Below, piece after piece: positions 27,805-36,787 of a stretch of DNA of 64,000 bases. Location of the stretch: the NCBI GenBank assembly GCA_936941155.1, contig CAKZJE010000017.1, positions 1-64,000 of the forward strand, in the 5' to 3' direction. Each line of letters begins with the position of its first letter. Position 1 is the stretch's first letter. Under the pieces are notes generated by a model. It was not told where the DNA came from and made no database searches. It saw nothing but the letters and a program-made list of their open reading frames with translations. This stretch comes from an uncultured Methylomonas sp. (lineage in GTDB: Bacteria > Pseudomonadota > Gammaproteobacteria > Methylococcales > Methylomonadaceae). The translations under genes were made by a program, and so were the position numbers.

Positions 27805-28968
27805 TTATTTAGCGACTTTTTCCAAAGCACTCAGCAAAAAATCCACATCACTGGCTTGATGATTTGCCGAAAATGTCACCCGCAACCGCGCTTTTCCTTG
27901 CGGCACAGTCGGCGGACGAATTGCAGACACTAAACAGCCAAGTTCCAACAATTTCTGGCTTAACAACATCGCTTGCTGACTCTCACCGATTAATAAAGGT
28001 TGAATCGGCGTATCCGAATCCATCAAAACTAAACCCAGCTGCGCCGCGCCTGCACGAAATTGTTTCACCAACGCAGTCAATTTTTCCCGTCGCCAATCTT
28101 CAGCAATAATCAGCTGCAAACTCGCTCGAGTCGCCTCTGCAATTGCCGCTGGCATCGCGGTGGTATAAATATAAGTGCGAGACTTTTGAATCAAAATTTC
28201 AATCAATTCCTCAGAACCTGCCACAAACGCACCAGCCGTGCCAAATGCCTTTCCCAATGTACCGACTAAAATGGGCGCATCGTTTTGACTACAAGAAAAA
28301 TGCTCAACCACGCCGCCGCCTGTTTTGCCCAACACGCCTAAACCGTGCGCATCATCAATCATCAAACCGGCTTGCGAGTTGTTCGCAACTGCAATCAGTT
28401 CTGCTAACGGAGCTAAATCGCCATCCATGCTGAATACGCCATCACTGACAATCAACGTTTTTTTAGCAGTTGATTGCGAGATTTTCGCCTGTAAATTTTC
28501 GCTGTCCGCATGTAAATAGCGTTTGAAAATCGCACCGGATAATAAACCGCCATCCAGCAAAGAGGCATGATTCAGCTTATCTTCCAGCACCAAATCATTT
28601 TTATCCAGCAAGGCAGAAATCACGCCCATGTTTGCCATATATCCAGTGGAAAACAGCAAGGCGCGATCGCGTCCGGTAAACGCGGCTAATTCTTCTTCCA
28701 AAGCATGATGCGCGGTGCTGTGTCCGCAAATTAAATGCGCCGCGCCGCTACCAACACCATATTTATCAACGGCTTGCTTAAAAGCGGCGATAACGTTTGG
28801 ATGATTGGCTAAGCCTAAATAATCGTTGCTGCAAAAATTTAGCACTTTTTTGCCGTTGAGAATCAGCTCAATCCCTTGCGGTGAATCAATCACGCGCCGC
28901 GAGCGGTATAAATCCTGTTGTTTTAGGTGGTTTAGCGTAGTGCTCAAAGAAAATGCAGATAAACTCAT
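27805..28968 (-). CDS. bioF: 8-amino-7-oxononanoate synthase
   Basis: 387 aa, PLP enzyme joining pimeloyl-ACP and alanine in biotin synthesis. Markers: NFCSNDYLGLANHP, HASLLDGGLLSGA, MIDDAHGLGVLG and the PLP Lys240 in TLGKAFGTAGAFV. Length is normal. It is alone here; bioB lies at 51 kb and birA at 38.8 kb, so the biotin genes are scattered. Confidence 0.96.
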   Translation of the reverse strand: MSLSAFSLSTTLNHLKQQDLYRSRRVIDSPQGIELILNGKKVLNFCSNDYLGLANHPNVIAAFKQAVDKYGVGSGAAHLICGHSTAHHALEEELAAFTGRDRALLFSTGYMANMGVISALLDKNDLVLEDKLNHASLLDGGLLSGAIFKRYLHADSENLQAKISQSTAKKTLIVSDGVFSMDGDLAPLAELIAVANNSQAGLMIDDAHGLGVLGKTGGGVVEHFSCSQNDAPILVGTLGKAFGTAGAFVAGSEELIEILIQKSRTYIYTTAMPAAIAEATRASLQLIIAEDWRREKLTALVKQFRAGAAQLGLVLMDSDTPIQPLLIGESQQAMLLSQKLLELGCLVSAIRPPTVPQGKARLRVTFSANHQASDVDFLLSALEKVAK

Positions 28969-29030
28969 GGGATATTTTTTTGGGTGAAATTCGGGATTTT
29001 CAGAAGATTAAATTGCAGATACTCATGCCG

Positions 29031-29325
29031 ACGACTTCCAGTCCTCAAAGGCATAGCTATTTACACATCTTTAGTTTAAAAATTTCTTACATATCAATGG
29101 TATATAGAAATATGTAGGTTGGGTTAGCTGCTTTTTTCGTCAGAAAAAAGAGCGTAACCCAACAAAGTGCGTTTATTTTGATGTTGCATGTTGGGTTACG
29201 CTTATCTCGCTTCGCTCAATAATGCTAACCCAACCTACAAAATCTCTTTATTATCAATGATTTTGTTATAAAAACTATCAAGTTATCTTGTGTAGATACC
29301 TATGCCTCACAGGACTGGATGTCGT
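29031..29325. repeat. Family B palindrome split by a MITE insertion
   Basis: ACGACTTCCAGTCCTCAAAG (29031-29050) and GACTGGATGTCGT (29313-29325) rejoin to a 33-bp family B palindrome matching 11243-11275 when the element and one target duplication are removed. Confidence 0.85.
29051..29304 (-). mobile_element. MITE-like element, copy 2 (254 bp) with 8-bp target duplication
   Basis: Ends CATAGCTATTTACACA and TGTGTAGATACCTATG; flanking duplications CCTCAAAG (29043-29050) and CCTCACAG (29305-29312) differ at one base. Reverse-oriented and diverged relative to copy 1. It includes a 127-bp family H unit (29113-29239, GTAGGTTGGGTTAG to CTAACCCAACCTAC). No coding capacity. The 488-bp gap between bioF and the diguanylate cyclase holds this and a 28-bp palindrome at 29388. 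Confidence 0.88.
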
Positions 29326-29387
29326 TTTCTATCATAGACTTGTTTTAAAAAGTATTTTTATATATCAAGTTGTTATGCTTTAAAAAC

Positions 29388-29415
29388 GGGAGTACAAAAC
29401 ATGTTTTGTACTCCC
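29388..29415. repeat. Perfect 28-bp palindrome (family G core type)
   Basis: GGGAGTACAAAACA and TGTTTTGTACTCCC with no spacer, followed by CTCTTTAATTTCATACC and GTAAAACTTATGTTTAGTGA, the AAAACTT.TGTTTA tail also seen in family G. Confidence 0.85.
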
Positions 29416-29456
29416 TCTTTAATTTCATACCGTAAAACTTATGTTTAGTGATTTAT

Positions 29457-30869
29457 CTATTTTGACAACTCAGCCAGCTCTGCATACGTTGTTGCTGGCA
29501 ATTTTGCCACCACCACACAATTTCGCCCATTTGCCTTCGCCGCATAAACCGCCTCATCCGCATGTTTGAGGGTACGATTAAAATCAGGATGACCATCATG
29601 GATTGCCACGCCCACACTCACCGTCACGGAGATTTCCTCTTGATTTTTCAAAATAAATTTTGTGTTTTCCACTTCCAAGCGCAGTTTATTGCCCGTTTTT
29701 TCCAAAATTCTTTCATTAATATCGCTTAAAACCACCAAAAATTCTTCGCCACCTAAACGAAACACAAAATCGCCCGCCCGCACTTCATGAATCAAAATAT
29801 CGGCTAACTGAGCTAACACGGCATCACCGTTATCATGTCCAAAGCTATCATTAATGTTTTTAAAGAAATCAATATCCAACATAATCAAGCCATAAATTAA
29901 ATTCTTTTGTAAACTGCATTCAGTTTCATGGCGCAATACCGTATCTAAATAACGGCGATTAAATAAGCGAGTTAAAGGATCGCGTCCATTATCTTTATCA
30001 ATAATGGCTTTGGTAATATCATTTAAAATCCATAAAGTTTTTGAAACAAACACATTTAAAGAGGTAAGATTCGCTTTTCTTTTCTCTAAATCGCCAAAAT
30101 CCTCTATTAATGCAATCATGGCATCATCCATGCAATTTAATAACTTGGATAAGGATTCATATTCAGTATTTGATAAAAACAGTTTGGATTTATGCACCAC
30201 CCATAAACCAAAATCAGAATGTCTAATCGTGGCATTATTTGAAATACAAAACTTTTCCTGCTGAATGGCTAACAATAATTCACGCATCCAATTTGCTAAT
30301 GACGTGCGTAACCTTTCACAATCAAAAGCTAAATTTCGCGATGAAAATTGTAATTTAAACGCTTGTGTTTCTTTTTCATTAAAAACCAAATCACCTTGAT
30401 AAGTTTCATTCATTAAAGCCAGTCCTATATCAAGAATTTGATTGGTAATAATTAAGGACGCTGCCATCTCATCAAAATCAGAAAGTGATTCTTTTAAAAT
30501 TAAACTGATTTTTTCTTTAATTAAATACATTCCATAATTTACAAAACTAACCGGTAAATCAATCCGACCATGTATATGACCTATTTGTAATTGATAGCTA
30601 ATATAATCAGCAATCATTTCATCTGTGTTTTTATACGTCAGAGAGCGATTAATCCACGTTGTTAAACTTTTATGTAAACGTTGTTTAACAGTATCGTGAT
30701 TAATAAAATAATTGGCTTTTGCATTGCCGAGCATCGTATTATAAAAATGCGTTGCTATTGATTCACTGTGTGGTTTAATTATTTCAGAAATTTTTATAAT
30801 CAGGTCTTGATTATTTTTGCAATGTATTTTGCTAAGTAATAGGTGGTAATGCTGATTGGAAATTGACAT
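29457..30869 (-). CDS. Globin-coupled sensor diguanylate cyclase (DosC-like)
   Basis: 470 aa. The N-terminal domain (about 1-155) is a globin-coupled sensor, with LQIGHIHGRIDLPVSFVNYG containing the probable heme-ligating His and the family IGxxHxRIxxP motif. A middle helical region (about 160-290) links to a GGDEF domain with active-site RLGGEEFLVVL and an upstream RAGD, the RxxD product-inhibition site, five residues before GGEEF. It should make cyclic di-GMP in response to oxygen or another heme ligand, linking redox state to gliding or attachment. The gene stands alone. Confidence 0.88.
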   Translation of the reverse strand: MSISNQHYHLLLSKIHCKNNQDLIIKISEIIKPHSESIATHFYNTMLGNAKANYFINHDTVKQRLHKSLTTWINRSLTYKNTDEMIADYISYQLQIGHIHGRIDLPVSFVNYGMYLIKEKISLILKESLSDFDEMAASLIITNQILDIGLALMNETYQGDLVFNEKETQAFKLQFSSRNLAFDCERLRTSLANWMRELLLAIQQEKFCISNNATIRHSDFGLWVVHKSKLFLSNTEYESLSKLLNCMDDAMIALIEDFGDLEKRKANLTSLNVFVSKTLWILNDITKAIIDKDNGRDPLTRLFNRRYLDTVLRHETECSLQKNLIYGLIMLDIDFFKNINDSFGHDNGDAVLAQLADILIHEVRAGDFVFRLGGEEFLVVLSDINERILEKTGNKLRLEVENTKFILKNQEEISVTVSVGVAIHDGHPDFNRTLKHADEAVYAAKANGRNCVVVAKLPATTYAELAELSK

Positions 30870-30916
30870 GTTATTTTTTATTTTTGTGAAGTATTTGAAT
30901 AAACTTTTAAAGGATA

Positions 30917-30963
30917 TGTAGATTCGGATTTATCCGAACAATGGCGAATTTATTGCCCCTACA
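30917..30963. repeat. Family E 47-bp repeat, copy 3 (diverged)
   Basis: TGTAGATTCGGATTTATCC, then GAACAATGGCGAATTTATTG, ending CCCCTACA. Shares the inner TTCGGATTTATCCGAA hairpin with compensated base changes relative to 4331 and 9605. Confidence 0.7.
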
Positions 30964-31086
30964 AATAACATTAAGACCTTGAGATTTATGCGCTGTTACT
31001 TAGTACTGCTATTTTTTTAGTGAATTGTTCTAAGTTTTGTGTGTTTTTGTGTTGATAATTATGCGCTTCCCTTCGTTCAGCACATC

Positions 31087-31764
31087 CTATTGTACTTCTT
31101 TCTTCATTTCTTTTAATGTTTCCATGGGCATCCCCCATGAATATTTACTTAAAATTTTCTGATAAATAGTTTTCCATTCAGAGCTCTTGCTGTTCTCAAG
31201 AGAGTGCTTATCTTTTTTTAGCAATGATTTTATTTCTACTACATTATGATACGCTGGCGATATTTTTTCCGCCTCTGTAAAGGCATAAATCGCATTATTT
31301 ACATCCTTATTTAAGATAGATTCAAAGCCTAAAAGCTCCCAATCTATAACTGTTTTTGGTTCTGACCCAGCGTTAATACTATTATCTGGGGTCACATCTT
31401 CAGACTTCTGAATATTAGTTTGAATTGCTTTAATTTCTTCCTCTACTCCTTTTTCAAAGCCATCCAAGGAAGAAATAAGAACATTTGAATAATGAATAAC
31501 TTTATCAGGATTTGTTGCAAATTTTTTGATAAGATTTAATTCATCTCTCTGCTTAATTAATTGAGTTTTTATTGATTCATCCAACGAATCAATTTTACCA
31601 GTAATTTTAAAAATACCTCCAACTTCTAAATTTCTATTTTTTAAAATATGAATTACAGAATCTTGAAAATAAAATAAAAAAAATATAACTACAGTAGGCC
31701 AACTCAGAAGAACTTTTAAAAATTCCAGAATAATTTCTATTTTTGATTTGTTTTCTTCAGTCAT
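31087..31764 (-). CDS. Membrane-anchored protein of unknown function
   Basis: 225 aa from the ATG at 31764, chosen because AGGTGA lies six bases upstream; a start 42 bases earlier is possible but lacks a site. One membrane segment (SWPTVVIFFLFYFQ) near residues 18-31, then a charged, probably coiled-coil region with LDESIKTQLIKQRDEL and a C-terminal helical part resembling a TPR unit (DVNNAIYAFTEAEKISPAYH). No family is recognised. It follows the TumE-like pair by 34 bp. Confidence 0.7.
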   Translation of the reverse strand: MTEENKSKIEIILEFLKVLLSWPTVVIFFLFYFQDSVIHILKNRNLEVGGIFKITGKIDSLDESIKTQLIKQRDELNLIKKFATNPDKVIHYSNVLISSLDGFEKGVEEEIKAIQTNIQKSEDVTPDNSINAGSEPKTVIDWELLGFESILNKDVNNAIYAFTEAEKISPAYHNVVEIKSLLKKDKHSLENSKSSEWKTIYQKILSKYSWGMPMETLKEMKKEVQ

Positions 31765-31798
31765 GTTAAATTCACCTTTTAATGCCGTAAATGACAAT

Positions 31799-32200
31799 TT
31801 AACCATTCTTACGAGGAGTAACCGCAGGAATTGGCAATAACATCGTTTCTTGTATCACTTTCTCTAACTGCGGAGCGGGTTCATAAATAATCTCATCAGC
31901 ACAATGCTTATGCTCATCAAAACCTAACGCGGGTTTATGTTTGGCATTATCGTAACGAAACAACAACTGATTCGATTTATCTTGAAAATGATAGCTGTAA
32001 GCCACTTTATCGAGATAACCCTCAGAAAAATCAACAAACTCGCGAAAATGTAACGCGCTTTCATCAGCAAAAATCAACACGCCAAAAATATGCGCTTGCT
32101 CTTGACCGCGCTTATCAATGGTCAACGAATGAATAACAACTAAAGGTGCAACCTGATTTAACACTGCTTTGATGTTGTTTAAATACTCATCCAGCAACAT
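31799..32200 (-). CDS. TumE-like (DUF6516) putative toxin
   Basis: 133 aa from the ATG at 32200, overlapping the preceding gene by 14 bp. Features are LRE/HFREFVDFSEGYLDKVAYSY, NQLLFRYDNAKHKPALGF and DEHKHC, the pattern of TumE-type toxins (DUF6516). The upstream small gene would be the antitoxin. Its activity is unverified; family assignment is by motif recall. Confidence 0.7.
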   Translation of the reverse strand: MLLDEYLNNIKAVLNQVAPLVVIHSLTIDKRGQEQAHIFGVLIFADESALHFREFVDFSEGYLDKVAYSYHFQDKSNQLLFRYDNAKHKPALGFDEHKHCADEIIYEPAPQLEKVIQETMLLPIPAVTPRKNG

Positions 32201-32489
32201 AATCAATATCTTGCAAGGTTTTTTGTTTGGCTAACAACTTTTGATACAGCTTAAATTCCCCCATCCAACAGATATATTCATCATCACCGCCTGCCAAATC
32301 TTCTGCGGTCATCGAATCCATAAAATATTCAGAAGAAACCCGATATTTATTTTCGTAAACAGCAAGCTTTTGTTTAGCTAACTCAATCGCCAACTGTAAA
32401 CGGCTGACTTCTGCATCAATCGTTGAATGAACCAAATGCAATACATTGTTTGCATTGCTACTGTTACGAATCGACAAAATGGCTGACAT
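32187..32489 (-). CDS. Putative antitoxin partner of the TumE-like protein
   Basis: 100 aa from the ATG at 32489, where GGAG lies six bases upstream; an earlier start gives 110 aa. A helical protein with VSRLQLAIELAKQKLAVYEN, then VSSEYFMDSMTAEDLAGGDD and YICWMGEFKLYQKL, a layout frequently found in front of DUF6516 genes. The overlap of 14 bp with the next gene implies coupled expression. Confidence 0.65.
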   Translation of the reverse strand: MSAILSIRNSSNANNVLHLVHSTIDAEVSRLQLAIELAKQKLAVYENKYRVSSEYFMDSMTAEDLAGGDDEYICWMGEFKLYQKLLAKQKTLQDIDYVAG

Positions 32490-32527
32490 TACTATCTCCG
32501 TTAAAATAACACCTGACAAAAAATGAA

Positions 32528-33376
32528 TTAATCATCTTTACGCGCCTTGCTTTCAGGAATCGGCAACAACGGCACTTGATAACTTTTCAAAATCGCCTCA
32601 ATTTCGGCTTTATTTTCAGTAATTAACTTATCCAAAACCGCTTTACGTTTGCCATCACTCTGCCGCACACCCATTGCCATCGAAAAATCAAACTTCACTG
32701 TCGGGCGAGTCGCCATCGGCAACACAATAAAACTATCCTTTGGACTTTGCGACAATACATAAGCCGCCATTGGCCCCCACAAAATCGCAATATCAATTTT
32801 TTTATCGCGCAAATCCTGCGCAATCGTCATCGCCGCATTATTTTTTTCATCACCGCTCATGCTTTGATACGGCACACCTTGTTCCAACAAATTGGTTTGT
32901 TGCAACCAATCCGTGCCGGGCCCGCGATCAAACATGGCAATTTTTAACTTTTCTTGGCTTGCCAATGGCAACGAACCTAACTGCTCAGGAATCGTAATCC
33001 CATCCCAGCCGCGCCCTTTCGCAATCAACATCACATATTGCGAATGATAATAAGGCTTAGTATTCAAGGTTAAATCATCACCCGCCGCCACGCCCATCAC
33101 CACATCACATTTGAATTGGTCTGTGCCTTCAATTTCGGCTTTTAAGGTATTGCGAATAAAACCAATTCGCTGCGGCAACCAAGTGTATTCCAGTTCTTGC
33201 CCCAGTTTTTTGGCAAATAATTCAGCGATTTTATTTTCATAGCCGTCTTTGTTTTTGCTGGAATAAGGCGGATTTAAAGGGTCGGCACAGACTTTGAATT
33301 TATCGGCGGCGTGGACAGCGGCTGTGTTGAATAATAAACCGGAGATGAGAGGTAGAGCGTAGGACAAAATTTTCAT
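32528..33376 (-). CDS. XoxJ/MoxJ-like periplasmic substrate-binding protein
   Basis: 282 aa from the second ATG (33376), five bases after GGAG; the first ATG leaves only two. Signal peptide ends near VHAAD. The mature protein starts KFKVCADPLNPPYSSK and continues GYENKIAELFAKKLG, TWLPQRIGFIRNTL and CDVVMGVAAGDD, the hallmarks of the quinoprotein-dehydrogenase-associated binding protein family (MoxJ/XoxJ). In methylotrophs it partners lanthanide or calcium methanol dehydrogenase. No xoxF or xoxG lies in this window, so its partner is elsewhere or the gene serves another dehydrogenase. Confidence 0.82.
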   Translation of the reverse strand: MKILSYALPLISGLLFNTAAVHAADKFKVCADPLNPPYSSKNKDGYENKIAELFAKKLGQELEYTWLPQRIGFIRNTLKAEIEGTDQFKCDVVMGVAAGDDLTLNTKPYYHSQYVMLIAKGRGWDGITIPEQLGSLPLASQEKLKIAMFDRGPGTDWLQQTNLLEQGVPYQSMSGDEKNNAAMTIAQDLRDKKIDIAILWGPMAAYVLSQSPKDSFIVLPMATRPTVKFDFSMAMGVRQSDGKRKAVLDKLITENKAEIEAILKSYQVPLLPIPESKARKDD

Positions 33377-33405
33377 CATGTCTCCTTTGGAAAATTTCTT
33401 AAGAT

Positions 33406-33438
33406 AGACCTGACAGGTTTTAAAAACCTGTCAGGTCT
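33406..33438. repeat. Family A 33-bp palindrome between leuA and the XoxJ-like gene
   Basis: AGACCTGACAGGTTTT, A, AAAACCTGTCAGGTCT: perfect 16-bp arms. TGACAGG replaces TTCCAGG with matching changes on the other arm. It lies in the 69-bp gap between two minus-strand genes. Confidence 0.92.
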
Positions 33439-33445
33439 GGAGCAT

Positions 33446-34990
33446 TTAAACGTCCGCTTTTTGCGGATGACAACGCTGATCAGCACTGTTTAATTTATTC
33501 ACGGCATTGATATACGCTTTTGCAGAAGCAATCACAATATCGGTATCCGCGCCTAAGCCATTCACGATGCGTCCGGCTTTATCTAAGCGCACAGTCACAT
33601 CACCTTGCGCGTCTGTGCCATTCGTGATGTTATTGACTGAATACAAAGCCAAAATTGCATCGGCTTTAACAATGCTTTCAATCGCTTTCAAACTGGCATC
33701 CACCGCGCCACTACCGTAGGCACTGCCGGTGATTTCTTCATTGCCAACGCGCAAAGTCACGGTAGAAAATGGTGTTTCGCCCATTTCTGAACAGACTTTT
33801 AACGCCACCAATTTGATATTTTCTTCTTCACCATGAAAACTGATTTCAGAAATCAAGGCTTGCAAATCTTCGTCAAAAATTTCGTGCTTTTTATCCGCCA
33901 AAATTTTGAAGCGAGCAAAAGTTTTGTTCAAATCTTCTTCACTGCTAAAATCAAAACCTAATTCAGTCATCCGACTTTTGAACGCATTACGCCCTGAATG
34001 TTTGCCCAACACCATTCGGTTTGCTGTCCAGCCCACATCTTCAGCCCGCATGATTTCATAAGTCTCGCGGCTTTTCAAAATCCCGTCTTGATGAATCCCC
34101 GCTTCGTGGGCAAACGCATTTGCGCCGACAATCGCTTTATTCGGTTGCACGGGGAAACCTGTGATGGAAGAAACCAATTTTGAGCAAGTCAAAATTTCGC
34201 GCGTATCCAAGCGAGTTTCACAACTGAAAATGTCGTGGCGAGTACGAATTGCCATCACCACTTCTTCCAATGACGCATTACCGGCGCGTTCACCCAAGCC
34301 GTTTATTGTACATTCGACTTGCCGTGCGCCATTCATCACCGCTGCCAATGAATTGGCTACCGCCAAGCCTAAGTCATTATGACAATGGACGGAAAAAATC
34401 GCTTTGTCAGAATTGGGGATTCGCGCTCTTAAATTGGCAATGGTTGCGCCAAATTGTTGCGGAATGCTGTAACCAACGGTGTCTGGAATGTTTAATGTGG
34501 TTGCGCCTGCATCAATCACCGCTTCCAAAACGCGACACAAAAAATCTTCTTCCGAGCGTCCGGCATCTTCGGGTGAAAACTCCACATCATCAGTATATTG
34601 CCGCGCTCGTTTTACCGCCCGCACTGCGTGTTCAATCACTTGTTCGGGTGTCATCTGCAATTTCATTTGCATGTGAATTGGCGAAGTGGCAATAAACGTG
34701 TGAATTCTGGAACTTTTGGCTAACTTTAATGCTTCACCCGCGCGATCAATGTCTTTATCCAACGCCCGCGCCAAACCACAGACGGTGCTGTCTTTAATCA
34801 CACTGGCAACGGCTTGTACCGATTCAAAATCACCCGGACTTGCCGCAGGAAATCCCGCTTCAATCACGTCAACTTTTAACCGCTCTAACGCTTTAGCAAT
34901 GCGCACTTTTTCGTCGCGCGTCATAGATGCGCCGGGGCTTTGTTCGCCATCGCGCAAGGTTGTATCAAATATAATTAATTTGTCTTTCAT
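33446..34990 (-). CDS. leuA: 2-isopropylmalate synthase
   Basis: 514 aa, first committed enzyme of leucine synthesis (acetyl-CoA plus 2-oxoisovalerate). The N-terminal barrel starts [16 protein letters not shown] with the metal ligand Asp, continues [15 protein letters not shown] and [14 protein letters not shown] with the metal-binding HxH, and the C-terminal regulatory domain (from about 390) carries [14 protein letters not shown]. Length fits the full enzyme with its leucine-binding domain. The gene stands alone, not with leuBCD. Confidence 0.97.
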   Translation of the reverse strand: MKDKLIIFDTTLRDGEQSPGASMTRDEKVRIAKALERLKVDVIEAGFPAASPGDFESVQAVASVIKDSTVCGLARALDKDIDRAGEALKLAKSSRIHTFIATSPIHMQMKLQMTPEQVIEHAVRAVKRARQYTDDVEFSPEDAGRSEEDFLCRVLEAVIDAGATTLNIPDTVGYSIPQQFGATIANLRARIPNSDKAIFSVHCHNDLGLAVANSLAAVMNGARQVECTINGLGERAGNASLEEVVMAIRTRHDIFSCETRLDTREILTCSKLVSSITGFPVQPNKAIVGANAFAHEAGIHQDGILKSRETYEIMRAEDVGWTANRMVLGKHSGRNAFKSRMTELGFDFSSEEDLNKTFARFKILADKKHEIFDEDLQALISEISFHGEEENIKLVALKVCSEMGETPFSTVTLRVGNEEITGSAYGSGAVDASLKAIESIVKADAILALYSVNNITNGTDAQGDVTVRLDKAGRIVNGLGADTDIVIASAKAYINAVNKLNSADQRCHPQKADV

Positions 34991-35144
34991 GAAAAACTCC
35001 AGCCATGAAGAAGTATCAACGCTTTATCGTTGATAAATAAAAAAGGAAAAATTTTGTGCAAAGAGAATGTAAAGATTAGATGCCCGTTAGGGCAGCAGCA
35101 ATAGCAGGGCAAAAGCGTGATAAATACATATCGCAGGCGCGGGG

Positions 35145-35633
35145 TTATGTATTATTTTTACAAACGATGTGTTCATTGATGGAATCTTGAAAAATATTTT
35201 GAATGTGCAATATATCACGCTGTTTCGGGTTCAGCATCCATGATAAAGAATAAAGTGACTCATCATCCTCTACTTCAATGTCACTTTTTTCAAATTGATC
35301 ACCGTATTTGGTAAACCATTGATTAAAAAGTCTGTGCCTTCCTTTTTGTTTTTTATCCAGACTATCACAAATAAACAACAGGATATATCCTTTTAATAAT
35401 AAAGACTTAACAATTTTAATAACTGTTAGACAAATACGTTCATCCTGTTTGGTTTTAAGAGATTCGCAATAGTTAAGGCAAATTTCGTAACAAATCCGAT
35501 GCAGTGACAAACTTTCTGGAAAGTAAGTTTCGCCGACCTGATTAATTTCAATCTCATAAGTTACGTCATTATCGGTATTAAATACAAAAACTTGCTTTAC
35601 TTCATCAAACCTGTAGTTATAAGGGATTAACAA
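35145..35633 (-). CDS. DUF6169-like protein of unknown function
   Basis: 162 aa. Start at TTG 35633, since no ATG precedes it in-frame before a stop; it overlaps the preceding small gene by 17 bp. Recognised pattern: IPYNYRFDEVKQVFVFNTD, VTYEIEINQVG, then LLFICDSLDKKQKGRHRLFN and QWFTKYGDQ. This resembles the DUF6169 family, which is typically preceded by a very small gene. Function is unknown; the overlapping two-gene plan recalls toxin-antitoxin pairs. Confidence 0.6.
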   Translation of the reverse strand: MLIPYNYRFDEVKQVFVFNTDNDVTYEIEINQVGETYFPESLSLHRICYEICLNYCESLKTKQDERICLTVIKIVKSLLLKGYILLFICDSLDKKQKGRHRLFNQWFTKYGDQFEKSDIEVEDDESLYSLSWMLNPKQRDILHIQNIFQDSINEHIVCKNNT

Positions 35634-35781
35634 GATGAATTCCCCGTTGATTCAGCTCTTCTTTTGTAATTTCCCCGCGTGAATAAGCTTGCATCAGTTT
35701 TTTATTTTCCAGCATTTTCTTAACGATTGGTGGAAGTTCACGAACTTGAATTTTAATGGTTGAATGATTTTTTTTCATCAT
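35617..35781 (-). CDS. Small protein (54 aa) overlapping the DUF6169-like gene
   Basis: Starts MMKKNHSTIKIQVRELPPIV and ends TKEELNQRGIHLVNPL. AGAAGGTG lies four bases upstream of the first ATG, a good ribosome site. Its stop lies 17 bp inside the next gene, so the two are probably translated together. It is rich in Lys and Glu with an LPPIVKKMLENKKLM helix. It could be an antitoxin for the DUF6169-like protein, but this is inference from arrangement only. Confidence 0.6.
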   Translation of the reverse strand: MMKKNHSTIKIQVRELPPIVKKMLENKKLMQAYSRGEITKEELNQRGIHLVNPL

Positions 35782-35796
35782 AACACCTTCTAAAGA

Positions 35797-36540
35797 TTAA
35801 GCTTTTCTGTTTTGACGTTTGCGCCGACGCATCACTAAAGTGACCACAGGCCCTGAAATCGCATAAGCCATGAACAACACAAACAACATAGTTTGCGGTT
35901 GTGCCATGATAAAGGCAAAACCTAACATCACAGCAATTGCAACGATAAAGGGAACTTTGCCTTTGAAATCAATTTCTTTGAAGCTGGAATAGCGAAAATT
36001 GCTGACCATTAACAACCCTGTACAAACCGTCAAGAGTAAAACGATATATTTGATGGATTCGACATCGTAGCCGTATTCTAAACTCATCCATAAAAATCCC
36101 GCTAAAATCGCAGCAGCGGCAGGACTTGGTAAGCCTTGAAAATAACGTTTATCGGCTGTTTCCACTTGAGTATTAAATCGTGCTAAGCGCAACGCGCCAC
36201 CTGCTGTATGCACAAAAGCTGCAAACAATCCTACTTTTCCTAGCGAGGAAAATGCCCATAAATACATCACTAAGCCGGGCGCGACACCAAAGGAAACCAT
36301 GTCTGATAAGCTATCATATTGGACACCAAATTCACTTTGTGTATTCGTCATCCGTGCGACTCGACCATCTAAGCCATCTAAAATCATAGCGATAAACAGC
36401 GAAACAGCTGCTGCTTCAAAGTGGTGATTAATTGCCGAGGTAATTGCGTAGAAGCCGGAAAACATCGCTCCGGTTGTGAATAAATTAGGCAACAAATAAA
36501 TGCCACGATGACGATGGGTTGGTTGATTTTGTTCGGTCAT
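35797..36540 (-). CDS. pssA: CDP-diacylglycerol--serine O-phosphatidyltransferase
   Basis: 247 aa from the ATG at 36540, preceded by GGATTGAGG; an upstream start at 36594 would add 18 residues with no site. The CDP-alcohol phosphatidyltransferase motif DGx2ARx8Gx3Dx3D is complete: DGLDGRVARM, then FGVQYDSLSD. Five to eight membrane helices are visible and the C-terminus ends in RRRKRQNRKA. It makes phosphatidylserine, the precursor of phosphatidylethanolamine, in the inner membrane. Confidence 0.93.
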   Translation of the reverse strand: MTEQNQPTHRHRGIYLLPNLFTTGAMFSGFYAITSAINHHFEAAAVSLFIAMILDGLDGRVARMTNTQSEFGVQYDSLSDMVSFGVAPGLVMYLWAFSSLGKVGLFAAFVHTAGGALRLARFNTQVETADKRYFQGLPSPAAAAILAGFLWMSLEYGYDVESIKYIVLLLTVCTGLLMVSNFRYSSFKEIDFKGKVPFIVAIAVMLGFAFIMAQPQTMLFVLFMAYAISGPVVTLVMRRRKRQNRKA

Positions 36541-36750
36541 TTGCCTCAATCCTTCTAATTGTAATGTGTGCAGAAAGGGGGTTCTTAACTGCAATTATAC
36601 AATGAGCTATTAAGCTGACCTAATTAAGCTGAATCTGAAATATCAAGCGAATCAAAAAAATACACTTTAAACAGGCTGTTAAAGCATAAAGATTTTGTTA
36701 AAAAATATACGTTGGGGGATTTAAAGCGAGGAAGTGAAAATATTGCGGGC

Positions 36751-36780
36751 AAAAAAAATCCCCCGTTTGACCGGGGGATT
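36751..36780 (-). terminator. Rho-independent terminator of the 60-aa membrane protein gene
   Basis: On the minus strand AATCCCCCG, GTCAAA, CGGGGGATT is followed by eight Ts. It begins eight bases after the stop codon of the gene at 36788. Confidence 0.9.
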
Positions 36781-36787
36781 GCTGACA

